From Geobacter sp. UBA6169 (GTDB taxonomy: Bacteria; Desulfobacterota; Desulfuromonadia; Geobacterales; Pseudopelobacteraceae), in the NCBI GenBank assembly GCA_002422265.1, contig DIUB01000128.1, positions 1 to 8,255 on the forward strand: a DNA stretch of 8,255 bases, written 5' to 3'. The translations under genes were made by a program, and so were the position numbers. How positions within the stretch are numbered: position 1 is the stretch's first letter; each line of letters starts with the position of its first letter. The notes under the pieces were generated by a model that was given only the letters and a program-made list of their open reading frames with translations, made no database searches and was not told where the DNA came from. This document shows positions 1 to 5,764 of this stretch, piece after piece.

Positions 1-12
1 TTTGCTGATCAC
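1..12 (-). CDS. possible 5' end of a gene running off the left edge
   Basis: Reading the minus strand, a GTG codon (bases 12-10) is followed by ATC AGC AAA up to the window edge. It is preceded by GGAG with a 7-base gap (GGAGACAAACG-GTG), which is good ribosome-binding-site geometry. An AT-rich, promoter-like stretch lies just upstream, and the preceding operon is closed by a strong terminator, so a new minus-strand gene starting here is plausible. Only four codons are visible, so no function can be given and the call may be wrong. Confidence 0.22.
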
Positions 13-39
13 CGTTTGTCTCCATATACAATAATATCA

Positions 40-70
40 ATTATATACATCATTATGCATGCCCTGCATA
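40..70 (-). promoter_or_regulatory. candidate promoter with overlapping 17-bp palindrome
   Basis: On the minus strand the hexamer TATAAT (45-40) sits about 28 bases ahead of the possible GTG start at 12. The matching -35 position reads TGCAGG, which is poor. That region is inside a perfect inverted repeat, TATGCA-TGCCC-TGCATA (54-70), placed where a regulator could control the promoter. The elements are visible; their function is inferred. Confidence 0.3.
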
Positions 71-221
71 TTTCTCAGAATGGTGTTGCAAAAGCCCAAC
101 CTTGTCGTACCGCCCAGCTGCCTTGCAATTCCTTGGTCAGACAGCCCGGCTACCATTACGGCAACATGAATACGGATTATACAAACGATGTCTTTTTAGC
201 ACAGGTGACAATGGCCTGTAT

Positions 222-238
222 ATGAGGTGATCACCTTA
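222..238. promoter_or_regulatory. perfect 12-bp palindrome AGGTGATCACCT, candidate operator
   Basis: Bases 225-236 form a perfect palindrome centred on GATC. Read on the minus strand with its flanks, it is TAAGGTGATCACCTCAT. A similar sequence, TAAGGTAATCACCCTAT, lies at 6392-6408 upstream of the hydrogenase operon; 14 of 17 positions agree. Both copies precede minus-strand transcription units. The binding protein is unknown. Confidence 0.35.
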
Positions 239-316
239 CGACGGCTGGCGGCAGGTGGCAGTGGTGGCGTGTGGCTCTGTATTCGTGGACTTCCGTTCTG
301 GATAATCGAGGAGAAT

Positions 317-341
317 AAAAAACCCCGGCAAGATGCCGGGG
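317..341 (-). terminator. intrinsic terminator of the hydrogenase-chemoreceptor operon
   Basis: On the minus strand the transcript reads CCCCGGCA-TCT-TGCCGGGG followed by TTTTTT: a perfect 8-bp GC-rich stem, a 3-base loop and a U-tract. It starts 43 bases after the stop codon of the last gene. A second small hairpin (AGCCGG-loop-CCGGCT, 371-386) overlaps that stop codon. This is a textbook rho-independent terminator and marks the 3' end of the operon. Confidence 0.93.
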
Positions 342-384
342 CTACGGGAAGAGAAGGGGCAGACAACAGCAGCCGGAAGCCCGG

Positions 385-2460
385 CTACGCAGATGCTGCC
401 TCAAGTCTGAATTTATGTACCATGCTGGAGAGCTTATCAACCTGACGCTCCAGCCCTTGAGCAGCTTCGGATGATCGGGCGGCGCTGTCGGCATTCTTCT
501 GGGTAACCTGATTCACCTGTGCCACGGCCTGATTGATCTGCTCAATGCCGGAGGCCTGTTCAGAAGTAACCTGAGAAATCTCATCGGTCAGCAGACTGAT
601 GGTCTTTGCCCCTTCAACCGCGCCACGCAGCTGACGGTTGATGTCACGGGAAAGCTCTTCGCCGTTTCGGGAAAGCTGCAGCGACGACAGGGTCATCTGT
701 TCGGTCCGCTTGGCTGCATCGGCAGAACGGCTGGCCAGGCTGTGAATCTCGTCGGTCAGGTTTCTGAAGTCATTACCGGCCCCTTCCACATGGGCTGCCT
801 CAATGGCAGCATTGACCCCCAGCAGGTTGGAGAACATGGCCACATCCTCAAGGTCATCGATCAGCAGCTGGAAGTCATCCCGCAGTTTTTCAGCCTCTGC
901 CCCTTCTCCCAGCGATACCTGCTTGCTGAACGCCTTCATCCCCTTGGCCGTTTCAGTGCAGCGCTGTCCCAGCTTGCGGATCTCGTGTGCCACCACCCCG
1001 AAACCGCCGGCTGAAGTCCTGATCCTGATCGCCTTGTCCAGGGCGCTGGTGGAAAGGGTGCCGGTCTCCTTGGCAATACCGTCGATCTCGCTGACAATGG
1101 CCGAGGTGTTTTCAGCGGCTTCACGAATCCGCACCATGGCCCCCAGCATCCGCTCCATGGCTGCCTGGGCCTCCTCCATACTGGCTGCTGCCTCATGCAC
1201 CTTCTGCTTGGCCTCGCCGGTCTTGGCGGTACTGAGGGCTGCACCGCTTGCAATCCGCTCCAGACTTCCGGAGGTATCGGCCAGCTGGTTGCTCTGCTCG
1301 GTTGCCCCTTCCGCCACAATCGAACTGCCCTCGCTGATCTGACGCCCCACTTCCGAGACCAGCTCGACCGTCTCGGCAACCTGGGAGATAGCTCCGTGCA
1401 ACGCCTCGGCCGTGGTGTTCATCGCCTTGCGGATCACCGCATGGTCACCATGGTAGCGGCCCCGCATCCGGGCGCTGAGATCGTAGTTTGCCAGACGTCC
1501 CAGCACCTTGCCGGCCTCGTTGACCGGATCCAGCACCGCATCCAGGGTACCGTTCATACCCCGGATCAGCTCCTGCCAGATACCGTCGTAATCCCAGTCG
1601 TTGCCCCGGGTCTTCAGGTTCCCTTCCCGCACCGAATCGGTCAGGTTGGTGGTCTCCTTATGCATGCCATACAGGATCGCCAGCAGGGTGTTGATGTTCT
1701 GCTTGATGGTGTTGTACTCCCCCTGGTAGTCATCGATCACAAAGGGAGGAATCCGGCCGTGGGCGATCTCGTCCAGGGCAGTGCCGGCCAGACGCATCGG
1801 GGCGATCAGGGCATCCAACATCCGGTTCACCAGCAGCAGCAGTTCGGCATCCTGGGGAGCATGACCGGCCGGGTCACAGCGTTCGTCAAGCCGGCCGGCC
1901 ATCATGGCTTCGGCAACAGCGTGAATGGCGTCATAGGTGGTCATCGGTTGTTCAGGCATGGCTACTCCCTCGGAATCTTCTGAAAACAGCGATTGTACTT
2001 CTGTGCTGACAACGCTGACCGCTTCCGGTACGGCAGCGGCAACCGGCGGGGTCATCGGTTCACCCAGCTGGTCAAAACAGCGCCCTTCAATCCCCACCAG
2101 CAGGATACGCGGCGGCATCAGCTCCGGGTAGAGGGTCTGGCCGATGGCGATGGTATCCTTCAGGCCGATGCCGTGGGCAGAGATCGCATTGCCGTCACCC
2201 GCCGCAGGCAGCTGATCCCATGACCAGCGGTGCACCGTGCCGTGGGGAGCGCCGAACTGCACCGCATCCACCACGATCAGCAGCTGGTCCTGGCCGGACA
2301 GCAACTCCAGCATGGCCACACCACCCACCGCGCAATACTCCAGACGGACCGCATCCGGCAGCCCTGCCCCGGACAGCGCCTGAAAAACCGCATACCCCAC
2401 GGCATCATCGGCCACCAGCTCGTTGCCGATACAGACCACCAGGGCGCGGGACGGCTTCAC
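385..2460 (-). CDS. hydrogenase maturation protease fused to a soluble chemoreceptor (HycI-MCP)
   Basis: A 691-aa protein with two unrelated halves. Residues 1-160 are a HycI/HybD-type endopeptidase that clips the C-terminal tail of [NiFe] hydrogenase large subunits: GNELVADD at the N-terminus, with E14, D65 (VVDAVQFG) and H96 (SAHGIGL) matching the nickel-sensing triad E16/D62/H93 of HybD. Residues ~205-360 resemble three HAMP-type units in series. Residues ~360-690 are a methyl-accepting chemotaxis signalling coiled coil, ending in the usual segment EQASGIEQINQAVAQVNQVT. There is no signal peptide or membrane span, so it should be cytoplasmic. No CheR-docking pentapeptide is seen at the C-terminus (LEAASA). 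The signalling hairpin is odd: it has two partial tip motifs. The GTG start overlaps the previous stop as GTGA, implying translational coupling. A strong internal start at M168 could also yield a free chemoreceptor. Domain identities are secure; the joint function is inferred. Confidence 0.92.
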   Translation of the reverse strand: MKPSRALVVCIGNELVADDAVGYAVFQALSGAGLPDAVRLEYCAVGGVAMLELLSGQDQLLIVVDAVQFGAPHGTVHRWSWDQLPAAGDGNAISAHGIGLKDTIAIGQTLYPELMPPRILLVGIEGRCFDQLGEPMTPPVAAAVPEAVSVVSTEVQSLFSEDSEGVAMPEQPMTTYDAIHAVAEAMMAGRLDERCDPAGHAPQDAELLLLVNRMLDALIAPMRLAGTALDEIAHGRIPPFVIDDYQGEYNTIKQNINTLLAILYGMHKETTNLTDSVREGNLKTRGNDWDYDGIWQELIRGMNGTLDAVLDPVNEAGKVLGRLANYDLSARMRGRYHGDHAVIRKAMNTTAEALHGAISQVAETVELVSEVGRQISEGSSIVAEGATEQSNQLADTSGSLERIASGAALSTAKTGEAKQKVHEAAASMEEAQAAMERMLGAMVRIREAAENTSAIVSEIDGIAKETGTLSTSALDKAIRIRTSAGGFGVVAHEIRKLGQRCTETAKGMKAFSKQVSLGEGAEAEKLRDDFQLLIDDLEDVAMFSNLLGVNAAIEAAHVEGAGNDFRNLTDEIHSLASRSADAAKRTEQMTLSSLQLSRNGEELSRDINRQLRGAVEGAKTISLLTDEISQVTSEQASGIEQINQAVAQVNQVTQKNADSAARSSEAAQGLERQVDKLSSMVHKFRLEAASA
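1957..1971 (-). promoter_or_regulatory. internal ribosome binding site and ATG at the protease/chemoreceptor boundary
   Basis: On the minus strand GAGGGAG-TAGCC-ATG places a good Shine-Dalgarno sequence 5 bases before an in-frame ATG (1959-1957, residue M168), exactly where the protease domain ends. Starting here would give a 524-aa stand-alone chemoreceptor. The same bases hold an out-of-frame TAG two bases before the ATG, so with a different upstream phase the protease would stop here as a separate gene. Whether the site is used is unknown. Confidence 0.5.
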
Positions 2461-2918
2461 TGGCTGCAGGTCCTGATCCTGCAGACCGGGCCGGTCTCAA
2501 GGATCTCGGACTTGACCGGACGGTGCAGCAGCTCATTCACGATACCGTCAAAATAGGAATGGAACAGACGGCAGACCGCGCTGCCGGTCTCCATCTTGCG
2601 CAGTGCGCAGACATCCCGCAGGGCGCAACGATCAAAACGCAGGGTTGCAGCAGCGTCTCCATCCGGCACAGCTGTCATCTCAAAACCGGCCTGCATCCGT
2701 TTGGCCAGCAGCTCCAGCACCGAAGCCAGATCAGGTTCCTGCAGGCTGAGCGGCAGCTTGCGGGCCATGGAACGGCCGGCAATCCGCCCCACCGGCGCAG
2801 TGGCGCCACCCATGATGTTGTCGATGGTATTGGCAAAGCTCTCGATCAGGAAGGCCACCTCGGTAAAGGCGGCCTGATGATCCTCAGGGCTCATCTGCAG
2901 GGCATTGTCGTTGGTCAT
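2457..2918 (-). CDS. small Cys-containing V4R-like protein (second copy)
   Basis: A 153-aa soluble protein with no named function. Its C-terminal half follows the pattern of V4R (4-vinyl reductase-type) small-molecule or redox-binding domains: RFDRCALR (C98), a Gly-Ser then Cys (C116), FxxG, and ExxxxGxxC ending at C146. Extra cysteines are at 104 and 151. Its N-terminal half (FLIESFANTI, then AGRS) aligns with the 174-aa protein that opens the operon, so the two appear to be paralogues. The start ATG overlaps the ferredoxin stop (ATGA) and its own stop overlaps the next GTG (GTGA). Tight coupling to a ferredoxin and to a chemoreceptor suggests an adaptor or sensor role, possibly with a metal or cofactor held by the cysteines; this is inference. 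V4R membership rests on pattern only. Confidence 0.8.
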   Translation of the reverse strand: MTNDNALQMSPEDHQAAFTEVAFLIESFANTIDNIMGGATAPVGRIAGRSMARKLPLSLQEPDLASVLELLAKRMQAGFEMTAVPDGDAAATLRFDRCALRDVCALRKMETGSAVCRLFHSYFDGIVNELLHRPVKSEILETGPVCRIRTCSQ

Positions 2919-3181
2919 AGGAATTTCCCCATCCGCTTGCTGAATTCCAGATCGCGGTAGAAGTTTTTCACCTGGTGGTAGTTGCCGTGCGTAATCGCGC
3001 CGGAGGGGCAGAGGTAGGCGCAGGAGAGGCAGGCGATGCAGTCCTCGGCATGCCCCACGGTGCAGAGCCGCTTCTCCTCATCAAAACCGAACACCCTGGT
3101 GGGGCAGATATCAACGCACATCTCGCAGCCCCGGCAGGCCTGGTCATGGATACGGATCTCAACCGTTTGTGCAGTACTCAC
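2915..3181 (-). CDS. 2[4Fe-4S] ferredoxin-type electron carrier
   Basis: An 88-aa protein with two complete CxxCxxCxxxCP motifs: C16/C19/C22/C26 and C48/C51/C54/C58, each able to bind one [4Fe-4S] cluster. An extra Cys lies at 40. There is no signal peptide, so it acts in the cytoplasm. It follows the hydrogenase large subunit by 3 bases, and an AGGAGG ribosome binding site overlapping the large-subunit stop (AGGAGGTAGCCG-GTG) supports the GTG start. It most likely passes electrons between the hydrogenase small subunit and a partner not encoded in this window, or serves as an extra subunit. After the second cluster it has a ~30-residue basic and aromatic tail (HQVKNFYRDLEFSKRMGKFL) that could be a docking surface. 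Family assignment is firm; the partner is inferred. Confidence 0.93.
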   Translation of the reverse strand: MSTAQTVEIRIHDQACRGCEMCVDICPTRVFGFDEEKRLCTVGHAEDCIACLSCAYLCPSGAITHGNYHQVKNFYRDLEFSKRMGKFL

Positions 3182-3184
3182 CGG

Positions 3185-4624
3185 CTACCTCCTGATGGTC
3201 CTGACGGTTTCACCGCCACGGGTGATGGTGATATCCAGCGGCATGGCCCCGACAGCATGGGTGGCGCAGGACAGACAGGGATCGTAACAGCGGATACTGA
3301 ACTCGACCGCATTCAGCAACTGCTGGTCATCGGGCCGCTGCAGCACATGGGAGACTGCGGCATGCTCGATGGAACGGTTGATGATGGCCTGGTTCTGCTG
3401 GGTGGCCACGATCAGGTTGGCAGCCCGCACAATACCGTCTTCATCAATCTCGTAATCGTGGATCAGGGTACCCCGCGGCGCTTCGGAATGACCGACACCG
3501 CGTCCCCCCTTAAAGGTGACCGGCACCCGGGTTTCGCCGTTTACCGCCGGATCACGCAGGATGTCGCCGGCCCGCTCAACGGCCCAGATCAGCTCCACCA
3601 GCTTGGCGTAGGCCTGAAACAGGGTTATATGGCAGGGATAGCCGCCGAGTTTGAACATTTCTTCCATTTCACGGGTGGCCCACTCGGTGTTGAACTGCCG
3701 CATGGCGTTCATCCGGGCCAGGGGACCGACCCGATAATCATGCACCAGACCGTCATGACGAATACTGACCCGCTTCATGTACGAGAAATCCACCACTGAT
3801 TCAACCAGGTACCGGTCGTACTCCTGCACCGGAAACTCGGCCCTGACCACGCCGTTCTCATCAACCGCACGGATATTCCCCTCAATCAGCGAGATCCGGT
3901 TGTCCAGCACCGTACCAACCCCCCAGGACGGAGCAACCCAGTCGGAGAGCATGGCCGGATGCTTCTCGATCATGGTCATCACCAGCTGTTTCACCACCGG
4001 GGCCAGGTCCTGTGCCAGCTGCGTGCCTTCATCCACCAGGCTCTGCAGCAGGCCACGCTTTTCACTGTCCAGCACAAAGGTGATCCCCCCTGCCACCGAG
4101 GTGACCGGATGGGTGCCGCGCCCGCCCACGATCTCGTTGATCCGCTGGCCGACCGATCTGATCCGCAGCGCCTTCTTGGCCACCTCCGGGTTGGCCTGCA
4201 CAATCCCGACCACATTGCGAATGGCCGGGTCGGCATCCAGCCCCAGCACCAGATCAGGCCCCTGCAGCACAAAAATCGACAGGGCATGGGAATGGATGAT
4301 ATGCCCCATGTACATCAGCTCCCGCAGCAGCATGGCAGCTGGTGGTGCAACCACGCCGCAGGCATGGTCAAGGGCGTTGGAGGCGGCAATATGGTGGGCG
4401 GTGGGGCAGACGCCGCAGATCCGGGCCGTGATGTGGGGCATCCGGTTGGCCTCCATCCCCACCAGGATCTTTTCAAAGCCGCGCAGTTCGTTCACCACCA
4501 GCCCGGCGTTATCCAGTGAGCCGTCTTCTTTCAGGTTGATGAACACCTTGGCATGGCCTTCGATACGGGTAACCGGGTCGATCCGTATGGTTTTTGAGTT
4601 GGCGGGTTCGGTATGCGTTGACAT
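3185..4624 (-). CDS. [NiFe] hydrogenase large (catalytic) subunit, group 3 Mvh-like
   Basis: A 479-aa catalytic subunit that oxidises or produces H2 at a Ni-Fe(CN)2CO centre. Both metal-binding motifs are intact: RICGVCPTAHH (C70, C73) and DPCLSCATH (C450, C453). The proton-relay Glu in RIEGH (E22) and the EAPRG motif with the active-site Arg (R384) are also present, so it should be catalytically competent. After H456 there is a 23-residue C-terminal tail, the usual target of a maturation protease; regulatory H2-sensor hydrogenases of group 2b typically lack such a tail. There is no Tat signal, so it is cytoplasmic. I chose the ATG at 4624 because AAGGAGGT lies upstream; a longer frame to 4726 runs into a palindromic repeat and is rejected. 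The three-cluster small-subunit partner points to group 3b/3c (Mvh-type) rather than HoxH, but the exact subgroup is not certain, so no symbol is given. Confidence 0.96.
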   Translation of the reverse strand: MSTHTEPANSKTIRIDPVTRIEGHAKVFINLKEDGSLDNAGLVVNELRGFEKILVGMEANRMPHITARICGVCPTAHHIAASNALDHACGVVAPPAAMLLRELMYMGHIIHSHALSIFVLQGPDLVLGLDADPAIRNVVGIVQANPEVAKKALRIRSVGQRINEIVGGRGTHPVTSVAGGITFVLDSEKRGLLQSLVDEGTQLAQDLAPVVKQLVMTMIEKHPAMLSDWVAPSWGVGTVLDNRISLIEGNIRAVDENGVVRAEFPVQEYDRYLVESVVDFSYMKRVSIRHDGLVHDYRVGPLARMNAMRQFNTEWATREMEEMFKLGGYPCHITLFQAYAKLVELIWAVERAGDILRDPAVNGETRVPVTFKGGRGVGHSEAPRGTLIHDYEIDEDGIVRAANLIVATQQNQAIINRSIEHAAVSHVLQRPDDQQLLNAVEFSIRCYDPCLSCATHAVGAMPLDITITRGGETVRTIRR

Positions 4625-4632
4625 GACTGGTG

Positions 4633-4647
4633 GTACCTCCTTGGTAC
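4633..4647 (-). promoter_or_regulatory. small hairpin holding the ribosome binding site of the large subunit
   Basis: On the minus strand GTACC-AAGGA-GGTAC can form a 5-bp stem with a 5-base loop. The Shine-Dalgarno AAGGAGGT occupies the loop and the 3' arm, about 10 bases ahead of the ATG at 4624. The stem is short and may only modestly mask the site. The pairing is visible; an effect on translation is inferred. Confidence 0.35.
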
Positions 4648-4663
4648 GCAGCGACCTTCTTTT

Positions 4664-4775
4664 CCCCCTCCCCGGCCCTCCCCCGCTGGGGGAGGGAGCG
4701 TTATACGCTCCCCAGCGAGGGAACATTGGGAGGAAACATTCTCCTCCCCACAGCGGGGGGAGGTCGGGAGGGGGG
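4664..4775. repeat. GC-rich palindromic repeat element between the two hydrogenase genes
   Basis: A ~112-bp element with near-perfect 25-base terminal inverted repeats: the left arm 4664-4688 starts CCCCCTCCCCGGCCC and the right arm 4751-4775 ends AGGTCGGGAGGGGGG. Inside are nested hairpins: CCCTCCCCC-GCT-GGGGGAGGG (4676-4696), GGGAGCGT-TAT-ACGCTCCC (4694-4712), GGGAGGA/TCCTCCC (4728-4734 with 4742-4748) and CCTCCCC/GGGGAGG (4743-4763). It carries no gene. It looks like a REP- or MITE-type dispersed repeat inserted into the 189-bp gap between small and large subunit genes. No target-site duplication was recognised. Copy number elsewhere in the genome cannot be seen here. Confidence 0.8.
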
Positions 4776-4813
4776 AGACGATGTTTGGCTGTGAAAAATG
4801 CTCGTTCGTGTTT

Positions 4814-5764
4814 CTAACCCTGTGCGGCTTCGTAGTCCTCATCGGCCTCATGAATCCATTTTTTTATCAGGAAAGTGGGCTTTTCGCTCACCATCGTACT
4901 GGCCATGGTGTAGGAATAATGGGATTTTGAGCTCTTCTCGATCTCCTTGACAATGTCTTCGTAGGGTATCCTGGTCATACGGGCCATCCGGTCGGCAATC
5001 TCGGTGCGGATATCCCGGTTCGGCTCAGAAAGAATCTGCATGGTGGCGCCGGCACAGCCGGTACAGGGTACCCCGTTGGTGGGGCAGGGAGAAAGGCAGC
5101 GGTCGATGGTGGCCGAGCCCATGCAGATGTAGCCCTGGGACAGGAAACAGAGATCAGGGTCAGGAATGCCGTCGGTATGCTGCCGGATGGCCGTTACCTC
5201 ACCCTTCTTCATCTGCCGCTTGCATTTGGCGCAGACCGATTCCTTGGTTGCACGGGGCTGACGCCCCTCCAGCAGCGAGAGCAGGGCATCAAAGATGTAG
5301 GTGGGATGCGGCGGACAGCCGGCCAGGTACAGATCCACGTCAATCACCTGATCGATCGGCGTCACTGCCACCTCAAGGGGTGAGATCTCCCGGCTGGGCA
5401 ACTGTTTCGTGGCGGTGGTCTTGTTGTTCAGATAGACCGCATCGGCAATCTCTTCGCGGGTATGGACATTGCCCGCCCCGGCCGGACCGCCGAACACGGC
5501 GCAGGAACCCCAGGCGATGATCAGATCGCAGCTGTTGCGCATCTCAACGGCAGCCTGCTTGTCATGCTCATTGCGGATAGCACCGGAGACCAGACCGATT
5601 TTTGCCGGGGGGTAATCCTTGACGTCGGTCAGCACCGGACAGCGCTGAATCCGCACCGATTCCAGTACCGCCAGAATCTTCTCATGCAGATCCACAATGG
5701 CGATATGGCAGCCGGAACAGTCGGACAGCCATTCGGTGTTGATGGTTACCAGTTCGGCACTCAT
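4814..5764 (-). CDS. [NiFe] hydrogenase small subunit with three [4Fe-4S] clusters, group 3 Mvh-like
   Basis: A 316-aa electron-transfer subunit that partners the large subunit encoded next. The proximal cluster is bound by C16 and C19 (DCSGCH), C88 (GSCAVFGG) and C150 (AGCPPHP). A C-terminal ferredoxin-like region supplies eight further cysteines, enough for two more [4Fe-4S] clusters: C178, C181, C206, C214, C223, C227, C234, C237, including the CFLSQGYICMGSAT and PCTGC segments typical of MvhG and sulfhydrogenase delta subunits. It is much longer than the single-cluster HoxY type. There is no twin-arginine signal or C-terminal anchor, so it is cytoplasmic. The ATG overlaps the preceding stop (ATGA) and GGAGGT sits 5 bases upstream. 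The last ~45 residues are charged (IHEADEDYEAAQG) and lack cluster motifs. Confidence 0.95.
   Translation of the reverse strand: MSAELVTINTEWLSDCSGCHIAIVDLHEKILAVLESVRIQRCPVLTDVKDYPPAKIGLVSGAIRNEHDKQAAVEMRNSCDLIIAWGSCAVFGGPAGAGNVHTREEIADAVYLNNKTTATKQLPSREISPLEVAVTPIDQVIDVDLYLAGCPPHPTYIFDALLSLLEGRQPRATKESVCAKCKRQMKKGEVTAIRQHTDGIPDPDLCFLSQGYICMGSATIDRCLSPCPTNGVPCTGCAGATMQILSEPNRDIRTEIADRMARMTRIPYEDIVKEIEKSSKSHYSYTMASTMVSEKPTFLIKKWIHEADEDYEAAQG

Larger units (their letters stand above)
13..316 (-). other. intergenic region: likely promoter and leader of a left-hand gene
   Basis: About 300 bases between the operon terminator and the left edge, with no convincing gene. On the minus strand there is a perfect TATAAT at 181-176 without a good -35 hexamer, and a second TATAAT at 45-40 close to the possible GTG start at 12. 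A transcript from the first would carry a leader of roughly 155 bases. Short inverted repeats in that leader are AATGGT/ACCATT (79-84 with 152-157) and GTTG/CAAC (85-88 with 97-100). I could not assign the leader to a known riboswitch class. An open frame on the plus strand (16-225, TTG start) has no ribosome binding site and is judged spurious. Confidence 0.4.

Noticed and set aside
136..170. Minus-strand sequence AATGGTAGCCGGGCTGTC resembling the 3' part of a GEMM (c-di-GMP or cGAMP) riboswitch
   Set aside because: The conserved 5' half (the GCAAAGCC segment) is missing upstream, a TATAAT sits where it should be, and the GGTA..TACC pairing is not present.
16..225. Plus-strand 69-codon frame with a hydrophobic N-terminus
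   Set aside because: TTG start, no ribosome binding site, and it crosses AT-rich promoter-like sequence; nothing supports translation.
227..445. Plus-strand 72-codon frame
   Set aside because: It runs through the operon terminator and into the 3' end of the chemoreceptor gene, with no properly spaced ribosome binding site.
3185..4624. Idea that this is a group 2b regulatory (H2-sensing) hydrogenase
   Set aside because: The large subunit keeps a 23-residue C-terminal tail after the last metal ligand and the small subunit has twelve cluster cysteines, both unlike group 2b and typical of group 3 enzymes; a sensing role would have to be a separate innovation.
4625..4726. Upstream extension of the large-subunit frame to an earlier start
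   Set aside because: The extra 34 residues translate the palindromic repeat, and the ATG at 4624 has AAGGAGGT upstream and matches the usual N-terminus of the family.
3777..4817. Long plus-strand open frame (346 codons) opposite the hydrogenase large subunit; similar long frames at 803-1342, 1195-1983, 2220-2960 and 2975-3799
   Set aside because: They lie antisense to genes with clear family motifs, have no ribosome binding sites and give low-complexity Ser/Pro/Arg or His/Gln/Gly-rich proteins; they are shadows of GC-rich coding sequence.
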